DNA from: an uncultured Pseudomonadales bacterium
GTDB taxonomy: Bacteria > Pseudomonadota > Gammaproteobacteria > Pseudomonadales > Azotimanducaceae
Assembly (NCBI GenBank): GCA_958296025.1
Contig: OY282430.1
Location: forward strand, 2,480,001-2,544,000
Direction: 5' to 3'
Length of the DNA: 64,000 nt
A program made the translations under genes and the position numbers. Of this stretch, positions 1 through 10,684 are shown piece by piece (position 1 is the first letter of the stretch; every line of letters begins with the position of its first letter). The notes below the pieces were generated by a model. It did no database searches, had not been told where the DNA came from, and saw nothing but the letters and a program-made list of their open reading frames with translations.

Positions 1-470
1 CTGATCGTTGCCCTGGGCCTGGGCCTTGGCCACCACGTTGGCCATGTCCGCTGGCGCCAAGAACTGGCCTTTCTTGATGTTGACCGGCTTGCCGCAGGCG
101 CTGACCCGTTGAATGAAGTCCGTCTGCCGACAGAGGAAGGCCGGGGTTTGCAGCACGGAGACCACCTCCGCCACCTCGTCCAACGGAGTGTCTTCATGCA
201 CGTCAGTCAGCACCGGCACCGCCACTTCCCGGCGCACCTTTTCCAGAATGCGCAGGCCCTCCTCCAGGCCCGGACCGCGGTAGCTACGGTGGCAGGAGCG
301 GTTGGCCTTGTCGAAGGAGCTCTTATAGATAAACGGCATGTTTAGGCCGTCGGTAAGCGCCTTGAGCCGCTGCGCGCTGCTCATGGCCAAGGCCTCGCTT
401 TCAATGACGCAAGGTCCGGCGATGAGGAACAGGGGCTTGTCCAGCCCGGCCTCGAACCCGCAAAGACGCA

Positions 471-471
<1 letters not shown>
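1..471 (-). CDS. kdsA: 3-deoxy-8-phosphooctulonate (KDO-8-P) synthase, N-terminal part
   Basis: KdsA condenses phosphoenolpyruvate with arabinose 5-phosphate to make KDO-8-phosphate, the precursor of the inner-core sugar of LPS, in the cytoplasm. The translated N-terminus begins [19 protein letters not shown] and continues with GPCVIESE, the [11 protein letters not shown] stretch, a VLTDVHE strand and [14 protein letters not shown], all typical of the DAHP-synthase-like barrel of KdsA. About 157 residues are present; the C-terminal part lies beyond position 1. The ATG at 471 overlaps the pyrG stop by one base (TGATG), so the two are probably co-translated. pyrG-kdsA adjacency is conserved in gammaproteobacteria, which supports the call. 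Confidence 0.95.
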
Positions 472-2243
<1,772 letters not shown>

Positions 2244-2469
2244 CTAGGCCGGTGCGCGGATGCACAAGTGAGCGCGGCAGATGGGCCGCAAGTGCGCACT
2301 GCGCGGGCACTTGACCTCGGCAACAGCCAGCTGTCGGATATGAGCAAACGACCGACCCCATCCAGCCACGGAAGCCGCCCGACCGGCCCGGTTTGCGCCA
2401 AGCGCCAAGCACGGCGGCATCCAAGATGGGGTTGCACAATAACAAATCGCGCAAACCAACTCAACGCCT

Positions 2470-2623
2470 TGTTCGGGACCCTAATCCCCTATTAAGGATT
2501 TAGTGGGTGGTTTTTGAGGGCGTTTGGCGTCCAGCAACCGGCATTTTGCCGGGAAAACCCTTGCACGGTGTGCCTTGCAAAGCACTTCAGCGAGTTCTTA
2601 AGCGGGGATTAGGGTGTTCGGGA
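2470..2623. mobile_element. 136-bp miniature element (2479-2614) with 9-bp target duplication
   Basis: The segment 2479-2614 begins CCCTAATCCCCTATTAAG and ends with the near-inverse (CTTAAGCGGGGATTAGGG). It is bracketed by the perfect direct repeat TGTTCGGGA at 2470-2478 and 2615-2623, as expected for a transposed element with 9-bp target duplication. No protein is plausible inside. Its first roughly 50 bases recur in inverse orientation near 62948-63005, and a diverged end appears near 41765-41810, so this is a family of miniature elements. It sits between tilS and pyrG. The rest of 2181-2641 shows no gene and presumably holds the pyrG promoter. Confidence 0.75.
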
Positions 2624-2641
2624 CCGCCGCTATGCGTACGG

Positions 2642-3985
2642 CTAGGTTCGCTTCGGCGCCCACAACGCCCGCCAACGCGGCTGCCCGCCAAGCGCATCGG
2701 CCATGGCGATGCCTGGAACCGCAAGGAGTTCGTCGCCGCAGAAAACCAACGGATGGACAGCGCGCCGCCAAGGCGGCACGGCGGCGGCGTGGAAAACCGC
2801 TTTCAGGGTGCGCAAATGCCCGTTCGTGCGGATGCGCTCGCCGCCCCGGCGGAAGCGGACTTGCAGCCGCCCGGGCGCGGCCTGAAAGCCGCCGGCCGGC
2901 ACCCGTTCGATCGACAGCTGGCCGTGCGGCAGGCTCAGAACGCAGGGCGGTTGCACGGCGTAGCACGGCTTCAACAGCGGCGGGACGGGCGCGTAATGCA
3001 CCGCCCCCCGCCAACGGCGCAGGCTGCCCCGCCGCAGGCGCAGTTCCGGCTGCGCGTCCGGCCGGGCGCCGAGTTGCGTGGCGAACGCGGCCAAGGCCCG
3101 GTTGCTGGCCCCCTGTTCAGCGAAGCGGGCCAGCCAGGCGCGCAGGGCCGGGACGTGCAAATCGGTCGGCAACGCCTTGAGGGAAAGGCCGTCCGCATCG
3201 AGCAAGCGGCCAAGCAGGACATCCTTGGTCCTTGCGGACTCTCCGGCCGCAACCAGCGCCTCGGCGGCGCCCGGCCAGCGCTTGGTCAGAAGGGGCAGGA
3301 CTTCCAAGCGAAGAAAGTTGCGGTCCAGAGAGGGCTCCGCATTGCTGGGGTCGTGCAGAAAATCGGCGCCCAAATCCTCGGCGGCGGTCAGGATTTCGCT
3401 CCTGCTCACGGCCAGGAAGGGACGCAGGATCAGTGCGCCGCCGGCTAGGCGTCGGCTGCCCGGCATGCCCGCAACGCCCCGCCCTTGCAACATCCGCAGC
3501 AGCAGGGTTTCGGCTTGGTCGTCCCGGTGGTGACCCAAGAGCAGCAAGTCGCCGGGGCCGAGCAGTTCGTCAAAGGCTTGGTAGCGGACGCGCCGCGCCG
3601 CCGCCTCCAAGTTGCCCCCCGCCACCGCGACCTTGCGGCAAAGGAACTGGACGCCAAGCCCGGCGCAGACCGCGGCGCAGTGGTCCTGCCAAAGATCGGC
3701 ATCGGGATGCAGGCCGTGATTGACGTGCAGCGCCGCCACTGCTGCGGTCAGTCCAGGCGAGATGGCGGCTTCATCGCCGGCGCCCATCCTTACGCCGGGC
3801 GGCGCTGCGGCGCCACTTCCGGCCGCCGCCCGCACGGTGGCCACCTGAACCGCAAGGTGCAGCAGCAAGGTGGAGTCCGGGCCGCCGGAGAAGGCAACGA
3901 CCAAGCGTTCATGGGCGATGCCGGCCAGCGCCCGACGCAAACGGCGCTGCAACCGGGCGACCAACTCAGACGGCTTTCCCTGCAC
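2642..3985 (-). CDS. tilS: tRNA(Ile)-lysidine synthase
   Basis: TilS attaches lysine to C34 of tRNA-Ile(CAU), converting its codon specificity from AUG to AUA. The PP-loop ATP-binding motif is clear at residues about 29-40 (VVAFSGGPDSTLLLHLA), followed by LLLGHHRDDQAETLLLRMLQG, which is diagnostic of the family. The C-terminal half carries the substrate-binding domains (RFRRGGERI near residue 380). At 447 residues it has the full gammaproteobacterial length. The start is a GTG at 3985 without an ideal ribosome binding site, so the first residues are uncertain. It lies between dnaE and pyrG as in Pseudomonas, but without accA in front. Confidence 0.93.
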   Translation of the reverse strand: MQGKPSELVARLQRRLRRALAGIAHERLVVAFSGGPDSTLLLHLAVQVATVRAAAGSGAAAPPGVRMGAGDEAAISPGLTAAVAALHVNHGLHPDADLWQDHCAAVCAGLGVQFLCRKVAVAGGNLEAAARRVRYQAFDELLGPGDLLLLGHHRDDQAETLLLRMLQGRGVAGMPGSRRLAGGALILRPFLAVSRSEILTAAEDLGADFLHDPSNAEPSLDRNFLRLEVLPLLTKRWPGAAEALVAAGESARTKDVLLGRLLDADGLSLKALPTDLHVPALRAWLARFAEQGASNRALAAFATQLGARPDAQPELRLRRGSLRRWRGAVHYAPVPPLLKPCYAVQPPCVLSLPHGQLSIERVPAGGFQAAPGRLQVRFRRGGERIRTNGHLRTLKAVFHAAAVPPWRRAVHPLVFCGDELLAVPGIAMADALGGQPRWRALWAPKRT

Positions 3986-4135
3986 GGCGCAATGCTCATC
4001 CCTTGGGCATCAATGCGGCGGCTCCAGGGCGCGGCCAGCGCAGTTTGCGCCCGCAGGGTTTGTGAAAAATTGGCGGCAACGGATTGCAGTCAAAAGGCAT
4101 TTCCATCAGGGGACAAGGGGCTTGGCGCATCCAGG

Positions 4136-7100
4136 CTACTGTCCTGCAAATTCAACCCGTACCCGATCTTGGCCGAATTCCGCCTGCAGGTCCTGCATCA
4201 GCGGTTCGTCGGCGCGCACCCGCCAACCGAGGCGCACCGTCCCCGCCACCTCCGTCGTCCGATAGCGGACGCTGACCGGGCAGCCGCCCCGCTCCACGCG
4301 ATGCGGCTGCAAGGCCGCGGTCAACCGTTGCCGCAGGGACTCGGGCGGATCATCTCCGTTGAGGTCGATGCGCAGGCCGGCGTTGGCGCGTTGCCGCCAC
4401 TCCGCGACCGTCAGCACCGCATCCACGCGCATCTTGTGGGCGCCGTTGTAGTCATCCGGCTGCACGGCGCCCTGCAGCACCAGGATGCGGCCCTTCGCCA
4501 GCTTGTCCTTGTCCCGTTCATAGACCTCCGCAAACAGGGCCGCCTCCATGCGGGCGGAGTCGTCGTCGATGACCAGGAAGCCCATGTCTTTGCCGGAGCG
4601 CCCGCGCAGGACGCGCAAGTCCACCACCAACCCGGCCACCTTCATGGGCGTCGCGGACGCCTGCACTTCCGCCAAGCGCGTGCAGCCTCGCCGAAGCTCC
4701 CCTAGGTAGGGTTGAATGGGATGGCCGGTGAGGTAGAGGCCCAGGACACTCTTTTCCCGCTCCAGGCGCTGGGTGTCGCTCAATGGCTGGGCCGCCGCTG
4801 TCGGCAAGGCCGTCCGCCGGCCCTCGCCCACCCCGCCAAAGAGGTCGGTCATGCCGAGCGTCTGATCCCTCAAGGACTGCTCAGCAGCCTGCAAAGCCGC
4901 ATCCAACTCCGCTAAGAGCCGCGCCCGCAGGGCGTTGGGCGTCTCCTCCGATATGGCGAATTCGTCCATGGCGCCGGCTTGGATCAACGCTTCGATCACC
5001 CTCTTGTTGGCTTTCTTCACGTCCACCCGCAGGCAAAAGGACGCCAAGCCCTCGAACGGCCCCTCACGGCGGGCCGCCACGATGCTTTCCACCGGCACCG
5101 GGCCGACGCCCTTGACCGCGCCGAGACCGTACACGATGTCGCCGCCGCGCACGGAGAAGCGAAACTCGCTGCCGTTGACGCTCGGCGGCTTCAGGCTCAG
5201 CTTCATGCGCCGCACTTCGTCGATGAGGGTGACCACCTTGTCCGTGTTCTCCATGTCGGCGGACAGGGTGGCGGCCATGAACTCCGCCGGATGATGGGCC
5301 TTCAGCCAAGCGGTCTGGTAGGCCACCAAGGCGTAGGTGGCCGAATGGGATTTGTTGAAGGCGTAGCCGGCGAAGGTGGCCATCTGATCGAACAGGCGGT
5401 TGGCCAGATCGACCTCAACCCCATAGGCGGCGGCGCCGGCGAGGAACTGATCCCGCACCTTGGCCATCTCCTCCGGGTCCTTCTTGCCCATGGCCTTGCG
5501 CAGAATATCCGCCTGGCCGAGGCTGAACCCGGCCAGCACCTGGGCGATCTGCATGACCTGCTCCTGGTAGATGACCACCCCGAAGGTGTTGTGCAGCACC
5601 GGCTCCAAGTCTGGGTGCGGATAGGTGATCGGCGCCCGCCCGTGCTTGCGCTCGACGTAGTCCTTGTCCGCCTCGTTTTGCATGGGTCCGGGACGGTAGA
5701 GGGCCACTAGGGCGATGACGTCGTCGATGCTGTCCGGCTGCAGGCGGCGGATCAGGTCCTTCATGCCCCGGGATTCCAGCTGAAACACGCCCACTGTCTC
5801 GGTGCGCTTCAGCAAGTCGTAGGTCCTGCGATCGTCCATGGGCAGCCGATCGATGTCGATCGGCGTGCCGCCCTTGGCTGCAATGCCGCGGTTGGCCGCC
5901 TGCACCGCCCAATGGATGACGGTCAAGGTGGTCAGACCGAGGAAGTCGAACTTCACCAGCCCGGCCTGTTCCACATCGTCCTTGTCGTACTGGGAGACCA
6001 AGCCGCCGCCCCGCTCATCGAGCAGCACCGGCACGAAGTCGGTCAGCCGCGAGGGGGCGATGACCACGCCGCCGGCGTGCCGCCCAACGTTGCGCACCAC
6101 CCCCTCCAAGGCGTAGGCCATGTCCATGATCTCGGCGGCCTGCTCGTCGCCCTGCAGGAAGTCCCGCAGCTCGGCGCTTTCCGCAACGGCGTCCCGCAGG
6201 GTCATGCCCAGCCGGTTGGGAATCAGCTTGGCCAGCCGGTCCCCCAAGGCGTAGGGCTTGCCTTGGGCGCGGGCCACGTCGCGCACCACCGCCTTGGCGG
6301 CCATGCTGCCGAAAGTGACGATCTGGCTGACCGCCTCCTGGCCGTAGAGCTCGGAGACGTACTGAATCACCCGATCCCGGCCCTCCACGCAGAAGTCCAC
6401 GTCGAAGTCCGGCATGGACACCCGCTCTGGATTGAGGAAGCGCTCGAACAGCAGGTCGTGATGCACCGGGTCCAGATCGGTGATGCGCAGGGCGTAGGCC
6501 ACCAGGGAGCCGGCGCCGGAGCCGCGCCCCGGCCCCACGGGAATGCCCTGCTTTCGCGCCCAGGCGATGAAATCCATGACGATGAGGAAGTAGCCGGGAT
6601 AGCCGGTCTGGTTGATGACGCCGAGTTCATAAGCCAGCCGCTCCCGATAGGCCGCCTCGTCCGCCGGATAGGCGCCCAGTGCATGGATCTCCGCCAAGCG
6701 GGTGGCCAACCCCGCTTGCGCCTCTTGGCGCAGGTAGCCCTCCAAGCTGACGCCGGCCGGCACCGGGTAGTTGGGCAGGTAGGACGCGCCGAGATCGAGT
6801 TCCACGGTGCAGCGCTTGGCGATCTCCAGGGTGTTTTGCACCGCCTCCGGCAAATCGGCGAACAACTGCGCCATGGCTTGCGGCGGCTTTAGGTGCTGCG
6901 CCGCGCTGTGGCGCCGGGGCCTGCGCGGGTCGTTGACCGCCCGGCCCTCGTTGATGCACACCCGGGTCTCGTGCGCCTCGTGCTGCGTCTCCTGCAAAAT
7001 GCACACCTCGTTGCTGGCCACCACGGGAAGCTCCAGCCGCCCAGCCAATTGAACGACGGCCCGCAGGCAGGCTTCCTCCCGCGCCCGCCCGGTGCGCAGC

Positions 7101-7600
7101 ACCTCCAGATAGAAGCGCTGCGGAAAGTGCCGCGCCAGTTGCTTGGCCATGCGCGCCGCCGCCGCCTCGTCCTGGTTCGCCAAGGCTTGGCCGATCTCCG
7201 TGTCCGGGGCGCCGGACAGCAGGATGAGCCCCTCGGCGTGCTCCGCCACCTGCGCCATAGGCAATGCGCCTTGGTTCCCCGGCTCGGTATGCAGGCGGGA
7301 GGCCAAGCGCAACAGGTTCCGGTACCCGGCCTGGCTGCACGCCAGAACGGTCAGCCGCAACGCCCCTTCGCCGCTGACCGGCTGATGCGGCAGGTCCAGC
7401 CCCAGTATGGGCTTGATTCCGCTGCGCCGACAGGCTTGGTGGAACTTGATGAGGCCGAACAGATTGCCGTGGTCGGTGAGCGCCAATGCAAACATGCCCA
7501 GCTCGGCGGCGGCGGCCGCCAAGTCCGACACCTTGGCCAGCCCATTGACGATGGAGTATTCGCTATGTACCCGCAGATGGACGAAATCGGAGGTGTTCAT
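4136..7600 (-). CDS. dnaE: DNA polymerase III alpha subunit
   Basis: This is the catalytic subunit of the replicative polymerase. At 1154 residues it matches the E. coli-type DnaE (1160). Domains in order: PHP domain (FVHLRVHSEYSIVNG at the N-terminus, LALTDHGNLFG); palm with GPGRGSGAGSLVAYAL and the catalytic MPDFDVDFC motif near residue 400; fingers; tandem helix-hairpin-helix region (VYGLGAVKGVGPVPVESIV); and an OB-fold around residue 990 (GLVVDLRVLRGRSGKDMGF). The ATG at 7600 follows the rnhB stop by four bases, so the two are in one operon. The 150-bp gap to tilS (3986-4135) contains no gene where accA is expected. Confidence 0.97.
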   Translation of the reverse strand: MNTSDFVHLRVHSEYSIVNGLAKVSDLAAAAAELGMFALALTDHGNLFGLIKFHQACRRSGIKPILGLDLPHQPVSGEGALRLTVLACSQAGYRNLLRLASRLHTEPGNQGALPMAQVAEHAEGLILLSGAPDTEIGQALANQDEAAAARMAKQLARHFPQRFYLEVLRTGRAREEACLRAVVQLAGRLELPVVASNEVCILQETQHEAHETRVCINEGRAVNDPRRPRRHSAAQHLKPPQAMAQLFADLPEAVQNTLEIAKRCTVELDLGASYLPNYPVPAGVSLEGYLRQEAQAGLATRLAEIHALGAYPADEAAYRERLAYELGVINQTGYPGYFLIVMDFIAWARKQGIPVGPGRGSGAGSLVAYALRITDLDPVHHDLLFERFLNPERVSMPDFDVDFCVEGRDRVIQYVSELYGQEAVSQIVTFGSMAAKAVVRDVARAQGKPYALGDRLAKLIPNRLGMTLRDAVAESAELRDFLQGDEQAAEIMDMAYALEGVVRNVGRHAGGVVIAPSRLTDFVPVLLDERGGGLVSQYDKDDVEQAGLVKFDFLGLTTLTVIHWAVQAANRGIAAKGGTPIDIDRLPMDDRRTYDLLKRTETVGVFQLESRGMKDLIRRLQPDSIDDVIALVALYRPGPMQNEADKDYVERKHGRAPITYPHPDLEPVLHNTFGVVIYQEQVMQIAQVLAGFSLGQADILRKAMGKKDPEEMAKVRDQFLAGAAAYGVEVDLANRLFDQMATFAGYAFNKSHSATYALVAYQTAWLKAHHPAEFMAATLSADMENTDKVVTLIDEVRRMKLSLKPPSVNGSEFRFSVRGGDIVYGLGAVKGVGPVPVESIVAARREGPFEGLASFCLRVDVKKANKRVIEALIQAGAMDEFAISEETPNALRARLLAELDAALQAAEQSLRDQTLGMTDLFGGVGEGRRTALPTAAAQPLSDTQRLEREKSVLGLYLTGHPIQPYLGELRRGCTRLAEVQASATPMKVAGLVVDLRVLRGRSGKDMGFLVIDDDSARMEAALFAEVYERDKDKLAKGRILVLQGAVQPDDYNGAHKMRVDAVLTVAEWRQRANAGLRIDLNGDDPPESLRQRLTAALQPHRVERGGCPVSVRYRTTEVAGTVRLGWRVRADEPLMQDLQAEFGQDRVRVEFAGQ

Positions 7601-7604
7601 GGCG

Positions 7605-8210
7605 TCAATCCAAGAGGTTCAATGAGTCGAAGCGGCGCACTGGCGCAAAGCTGCGGCGATGAATCGGGCTGGGACCGAGGGCGGCCAAGCCGGCCAAGTG
7701 CCGCCGGGTGCCATAGCCCTTGTGCTGGGCAAAGCCGTAGCCGGGATGCAGGGCGGCCAAGCGCCGCATTTCCGCGTCCCGGGCGGTCTTGGCCAGGATG
7801 CTCCCGGCACTGACCGGCGGCAGCAGGGAATCCCCCTTCACCACCGCCACCACCGGCACGTCGATGTCGATGTCAGGGGTGCGGTTGCCGTCCACATAGA
7901 TGCAGTCGGGGTGGACGGAAAGGCCGGCGACGGCCCGCGCCATGGCCAGCAGGCTGGCCTGAAGGATGTTGAGCGCATCGATTTCCGCAACCTCGGCCCG
8001 GCCGACGCAGAAGGCCACCGCTCGCCGGCGAATGAGTGCGGCCAAGTCCTCCCGCCGCTGAGGGGAAAGCCGCTTGGAGTCCTTGATGCCTTGGATGGGG
8101 CGACGGCGGTCGAGCATGACGGCGGCGGCGAACACCGGCCCAGCCAAGGCCCCGCGGCCGGCTTCGTCCACGCCCACCGACGCCGAACTCCAGGTCCTAG
8201 CCCGCATCAT
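7605..8210 (-). CDS. rnhB: Ribonuclease HII
   Basis: RNase HII nicks the RNA strand at ribonucleotides embedded in DNA and in RNA-DNA hybrids. The family signature [15 protein letters not shown] is at the N-terminus and supplies the first catalytic Asp-Glu pair. [15 protein letters not shown], the central [11 protein letters not shown] region and [13 protein letters not shown] follow. The ATG at 8210 gives 201 residues, the usual length, and overlaps the lpxB stop by 14 bases; a longer reading from 8261 would add an unrelated leader. The lpxB-rnhB-dnaE order is the conserved gammaproteobacterial arrangement. Confidence 0.95.
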   Translation of the reverse strand: MMRARTWSSASVGVDEAGRGALAGPVFAAAVMLDRRRPIQGIKDSKRLSPQRREDLAALIRRRAVAFCVGRAEVAEIDALNILQASLLAMARAVAGLSVHPDCIYVDGNRTPDIDIDVPVVAVVKGDSLLPPVSAGSILAKTARDAEMRRLAALHPGYGFAQHKGYGTRRHLAGLAALGPSPIHRRSFAPVRRFDSLNLLD

Positions 8211-9411
8211 TCTCCCAAAGCCGCAGGGCGTCGTCGCACTTTCCCGCCGAGCGCACCTCACGGCCAGCTGTCAACAAAGACATCACGGCCTCCGCCGCCC
8301 TGGCGTCGGCACCCCTGCGCAACTGCCGGTGCAAGGTGGCGAAGGTTGCTAGAGTTTCCTCTTGTGCGGCTGTCTTGTCGAGTGCTTTCAGCATGGTCGC
8401 CGCCAAATCTTCCGCCCTGGCCCGGCGCTGCAGCAACTCCGGCGCCAACTCGCGCCCAGCCAGAAGATTGGGCAGGCCAACGAACTCCGTGCGCGTCAGC
8501 AACCGCGCCAAGGCGTGGCTTAGGGCGCCGAGCCGATAGGTGACCACCATCGGACGGCGCAGCAGCATCGCCTCCAAGGTGCCGGTGCCGGATTTGACCA
8601 AGGCGCCGTCGCAGGCGGTCAGGGCCTGGCGGGCGTCGCCACGGCAGATCTGAACCCTCAGCTTGGGCCACCTGGCCCGATGTTGCTCCACCATAGCCGC
8701 CAAGCGCGGGCTTGGGCAGGGAATCACGAACGCGGCACCAGCCAGCTTAAGGTCCAGGATGGCGGCGGCCTCCAGCATCAGGCCGATGTGCCGCCGGACC
8801 TCCCCGACGCGGCTGCCGGGCAGTAAGGCGAGGACGGAGCCCTCCGCAGCCAGGCCCAAGGCGGCCCGCGCGGTCCGCCGGTTGGCCTCGCTGCCGCCGT
8901 CCAAGGGGATGGCGTCCGCCAAGGGATGGCCGACGAAGACCACGGGCAAATCGGTGTCCGCGTAGAGCGCCGGCTCGAACGGAAACAAGGCCAGCAGCAG
9001 GTCCGCCGAACGGCCGACGCGGTGAATGCGGCGCCGCCGCCAAGCATAAACCGAAGGGCTGACGTAGTGGACGGTGGGCACCCCGGCACGTTTCAACGCA
9101 CCTTCCAGCAACAGGTTGAAGACATTGAAGTCCACGCCGATGAACAGGTCCACCGGCTCTTCCAAGAGTTGGCGGCGCAGGCGCCGCCACAGGCGCAGCA
9201 GGCGCGGCAGCTTGACAAGCGGGTCCTTGAAGCCGTTGACGGCCAATGCGTCCAATTCCGCCCAAGCCTGCAACCCGGCGCGAAGCATGGCCCCGCCGCC
9301 AACGCCGACGAAGCGGGGCCGATCGAGGCGGGCGGCCAACGCCCGCATCAGCCCCGCCGCCAACCGGTCACCGGACGCCTCCCCCGCCACCAAGCCGATC
9401 CTGTGCCGCAT
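8197..9411 (-). CDS. lpxB: Lipid-A-disaccharide synthase
   Basis: LpxB, a GT19 glycosyltransferase peripheral to the inner membrane, joins UDP-2,3-diacylglucosamine and lipid X into the lipid A disaccharide. The N-terminus [33 protein letters not shown], the [15 protein letters not shown] stretch and [16 protein letters not shown] are hallmark segments. [16 protein letters not shown] forms the UDP-binding end. It is 404 residues, slightly longer than E. coli LpxB. It is the first gene of the housekeeping block, overlaps rnhB, and is separated by 76 bp from the upstream glycosyltransferase gene. Confidence 0.95.
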   Translation of the reverse strand: MRHRIGLVAGEASGDRLAAGLMRALAARLDRPRFVGVGGGAMLRAGLQAWAELDALAVNGFKDPLVKLPRLLRLWRRLRRQLLEEPVDLFIGVDFNVFNLLLEGALKRAGVPTVHYVSPSVYAWRRRRIHRVGRSADLLLALFPFEPALYADTDLPVVFVGHPLADAIPLDGGSEANRRTARAALGLAAEGSVLALLPGSRVGEVRRHIGLMLEAAAILDLKLAGAAFVIPCPSPRLAAMVEQHRARWPKLRVQICRGDARQALTACDGALVKSGTGTLEAMLLRRPMVVTYRLGALSHALARLLTRTEFVGLPNLLAGRELAPELLQRRARAEDLAATMLKALDKTAAQEETLATFATLHRQLRRGADARAAEAVMSLLTAGREVRSAGKCDDALRLWENDAG

Positions 9412-9487
9412 GGTTCAGCCGGCAAGCCGTCCAGGGACTGGGCGGACCGCGGCGCATGGCCGTTGGCGGCCGCCTCGACGGCATGGC

Positions 9488-10684
9488 TCACTGCCGGCTG
9501 AACGCCGGGGCACCGGCTTCCTCCTCCTTCTCCCGAAACGTCCAGTAGAAGTGCAGGATGTAGTTGAGCAGCGCCGCTGGAGCGATGCCGCAGGCCTGCA
9601 GCAGCACCGGCGCCACCTCCGGGAACAACAGCGAAAGCCCGACAAAGACGCCGTAGCTCACCGACAGGGTGAACAGCGCCACCAAGTTGTACCTTAGGCC
9701 CCGGCTGCGCTTGTTGCCAACCATTTGCCGCCCGCCAAAGGTCCAATAGTTGTTGATGAAGAAGTTGCAGACGATGGAAATTTCGGTGGCGATGGGGGAG
9801 GCCAGGAACTTATGCACGCCAAGCAGCAGGAGCAGTTGGAAGGTGCCCAAATTGACCACCGCCCCGACGAGCCCCGTGCAGCCGAACTTGACGATGACCC
9901 GGTGACGGCCCATGCGCAGCTGCCAGAGTTGGAGGAAGAACTCCAAAACGTCCCGCCAGCCCAGCTTGGTGCTTCCGCGTTCACGTTCGCGGAAGTAGAT
10001 GGGCTCTTCAACCACCTCGGCGCCGGTCCGCAGCAGGCGGTGCAACAGCATCACCTGAAAGGCGTAGCCCTGCACCTGCATCTCGCCAACCTGCGCCGCC
10101 TGGAGCGCCGCAGCCTTGATGGCTTTGAAGCCGGAAGTGCAATCCCGCACCTGCCTAAGCCCGGCGATCCAATGGGCCAAGGTGTTGCCCCAGCGGGATA
10201 GCCCCCGCCGCCAAAGGCTCCAACGGCGGTCGAGGCCGCCCCCGACCACATAACGGCTGCCTAGGGCCACATCGGCTCCGGCGGCAAGACGGGCGAGCAG
10301 GCGGGCCGCGTCGGCTGGGTCATGGGAGAAGTCGGCGTCCATCTGCACCACCGCCTCCGCCCCCAAGACTGCCAGGGCGTGCGTGATGCCGCGCACATAG
10401 GCGTCGCCAAGCCCAAGCCGCACCCCTTCGAGCAGGTGGACGCGGTCATCCGCAGCAGCGAACGCCCGCACCGTAGCGGCGGTGCCGTCCGGGCTGCCGT
10501 CGTCCACCACCAGGAAGGCCGTGCCTGGGCTGGGATACAGCTCCGTCAGCCGTCGCAGCATCGGCCCGATGTTGTCCGCCTCGTTGTAGGTGGGGATGAC
10601 GAAGCACACGTCTGTCTTGGCCGCCGCGCCAAGTTGGCCGGCGCCCACCGGGTTGGCTGCCGAGTTCGCCTCGTCGCCCTTCAC
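9488..10684 (-). CDS. Polyprenyl-phosphate mannose/glucose synthase fused to GtrA membrane domain
   Basis: The N-terminal half is a family 2 glycosyltransferase of the dolichol-phosphate mannose synthase type: CFVIPTYNEADNIGPML, FLVVDDGSPDGT, the VQMDADFSHDP metal-binding motif and LGSRYVVGGG. The C-terminal 130 residues form a GtrA-like domain with about four membrane helices (VKFGCTGLVGAVVNLGTF, NFFINNYWTF). Such fusions make a lipid-linked sugar and may help flip it to the periplasm for cell-surface glycosylation. The start is taken as GTG 10684, which overlaps the gltX stop (GTGA); an upstream start at 10948 would lie inside gltX. The protein is 398 residues. The acceptor and sugar are not determinable here. 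Confidence 0.85.
   Translation of the reverse strand: MKGDEANSAANPVGAGQLGAAAKTDVCFVIPTYNEADNIGPMLRRLTELYPSPGTAFLVVDDGSPDGTAATVRAFAAADDRVHLLEGVRLGLGDAYVRGITHALAVLGAEAVVQMDADFSHDPADAARLLARLAAGADVALGSRYVVGGGLDRRWSLWRRGLSRWGNTLAHWIAGLRQVRDCTSGFKAIKAAALQAAQVGEMQVQGYAFQVMLLHRLLRTGAEVVEEPIYFRERERGSTKLGWRDVLEFFLQLWQLRMGRHRVIVKFGCTGLVGAVVNLGTFQLLLLLGVHKFLASPIATEISIVCNFFINNYWTFGGRQMVGNKRSRGLRYNLVALFTLSVSYGVFVGLSLLFPEVAPVLLQACGIAPAALLNYILHFYWTFREKEEEAGAPAFSRQ

Noticed and set aside
3485-4705. Long plus-strand open frame opposite tilS/dnaE
   Set aside because: It lies antisense to two certain genes; high GC content gives long antisense frames, and the translation shows no motif.
5912-6892. 326-codon plus-strand open frame inside dnaE
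   Set aside because: Shadow of dnaE; no independent start signal or motif.
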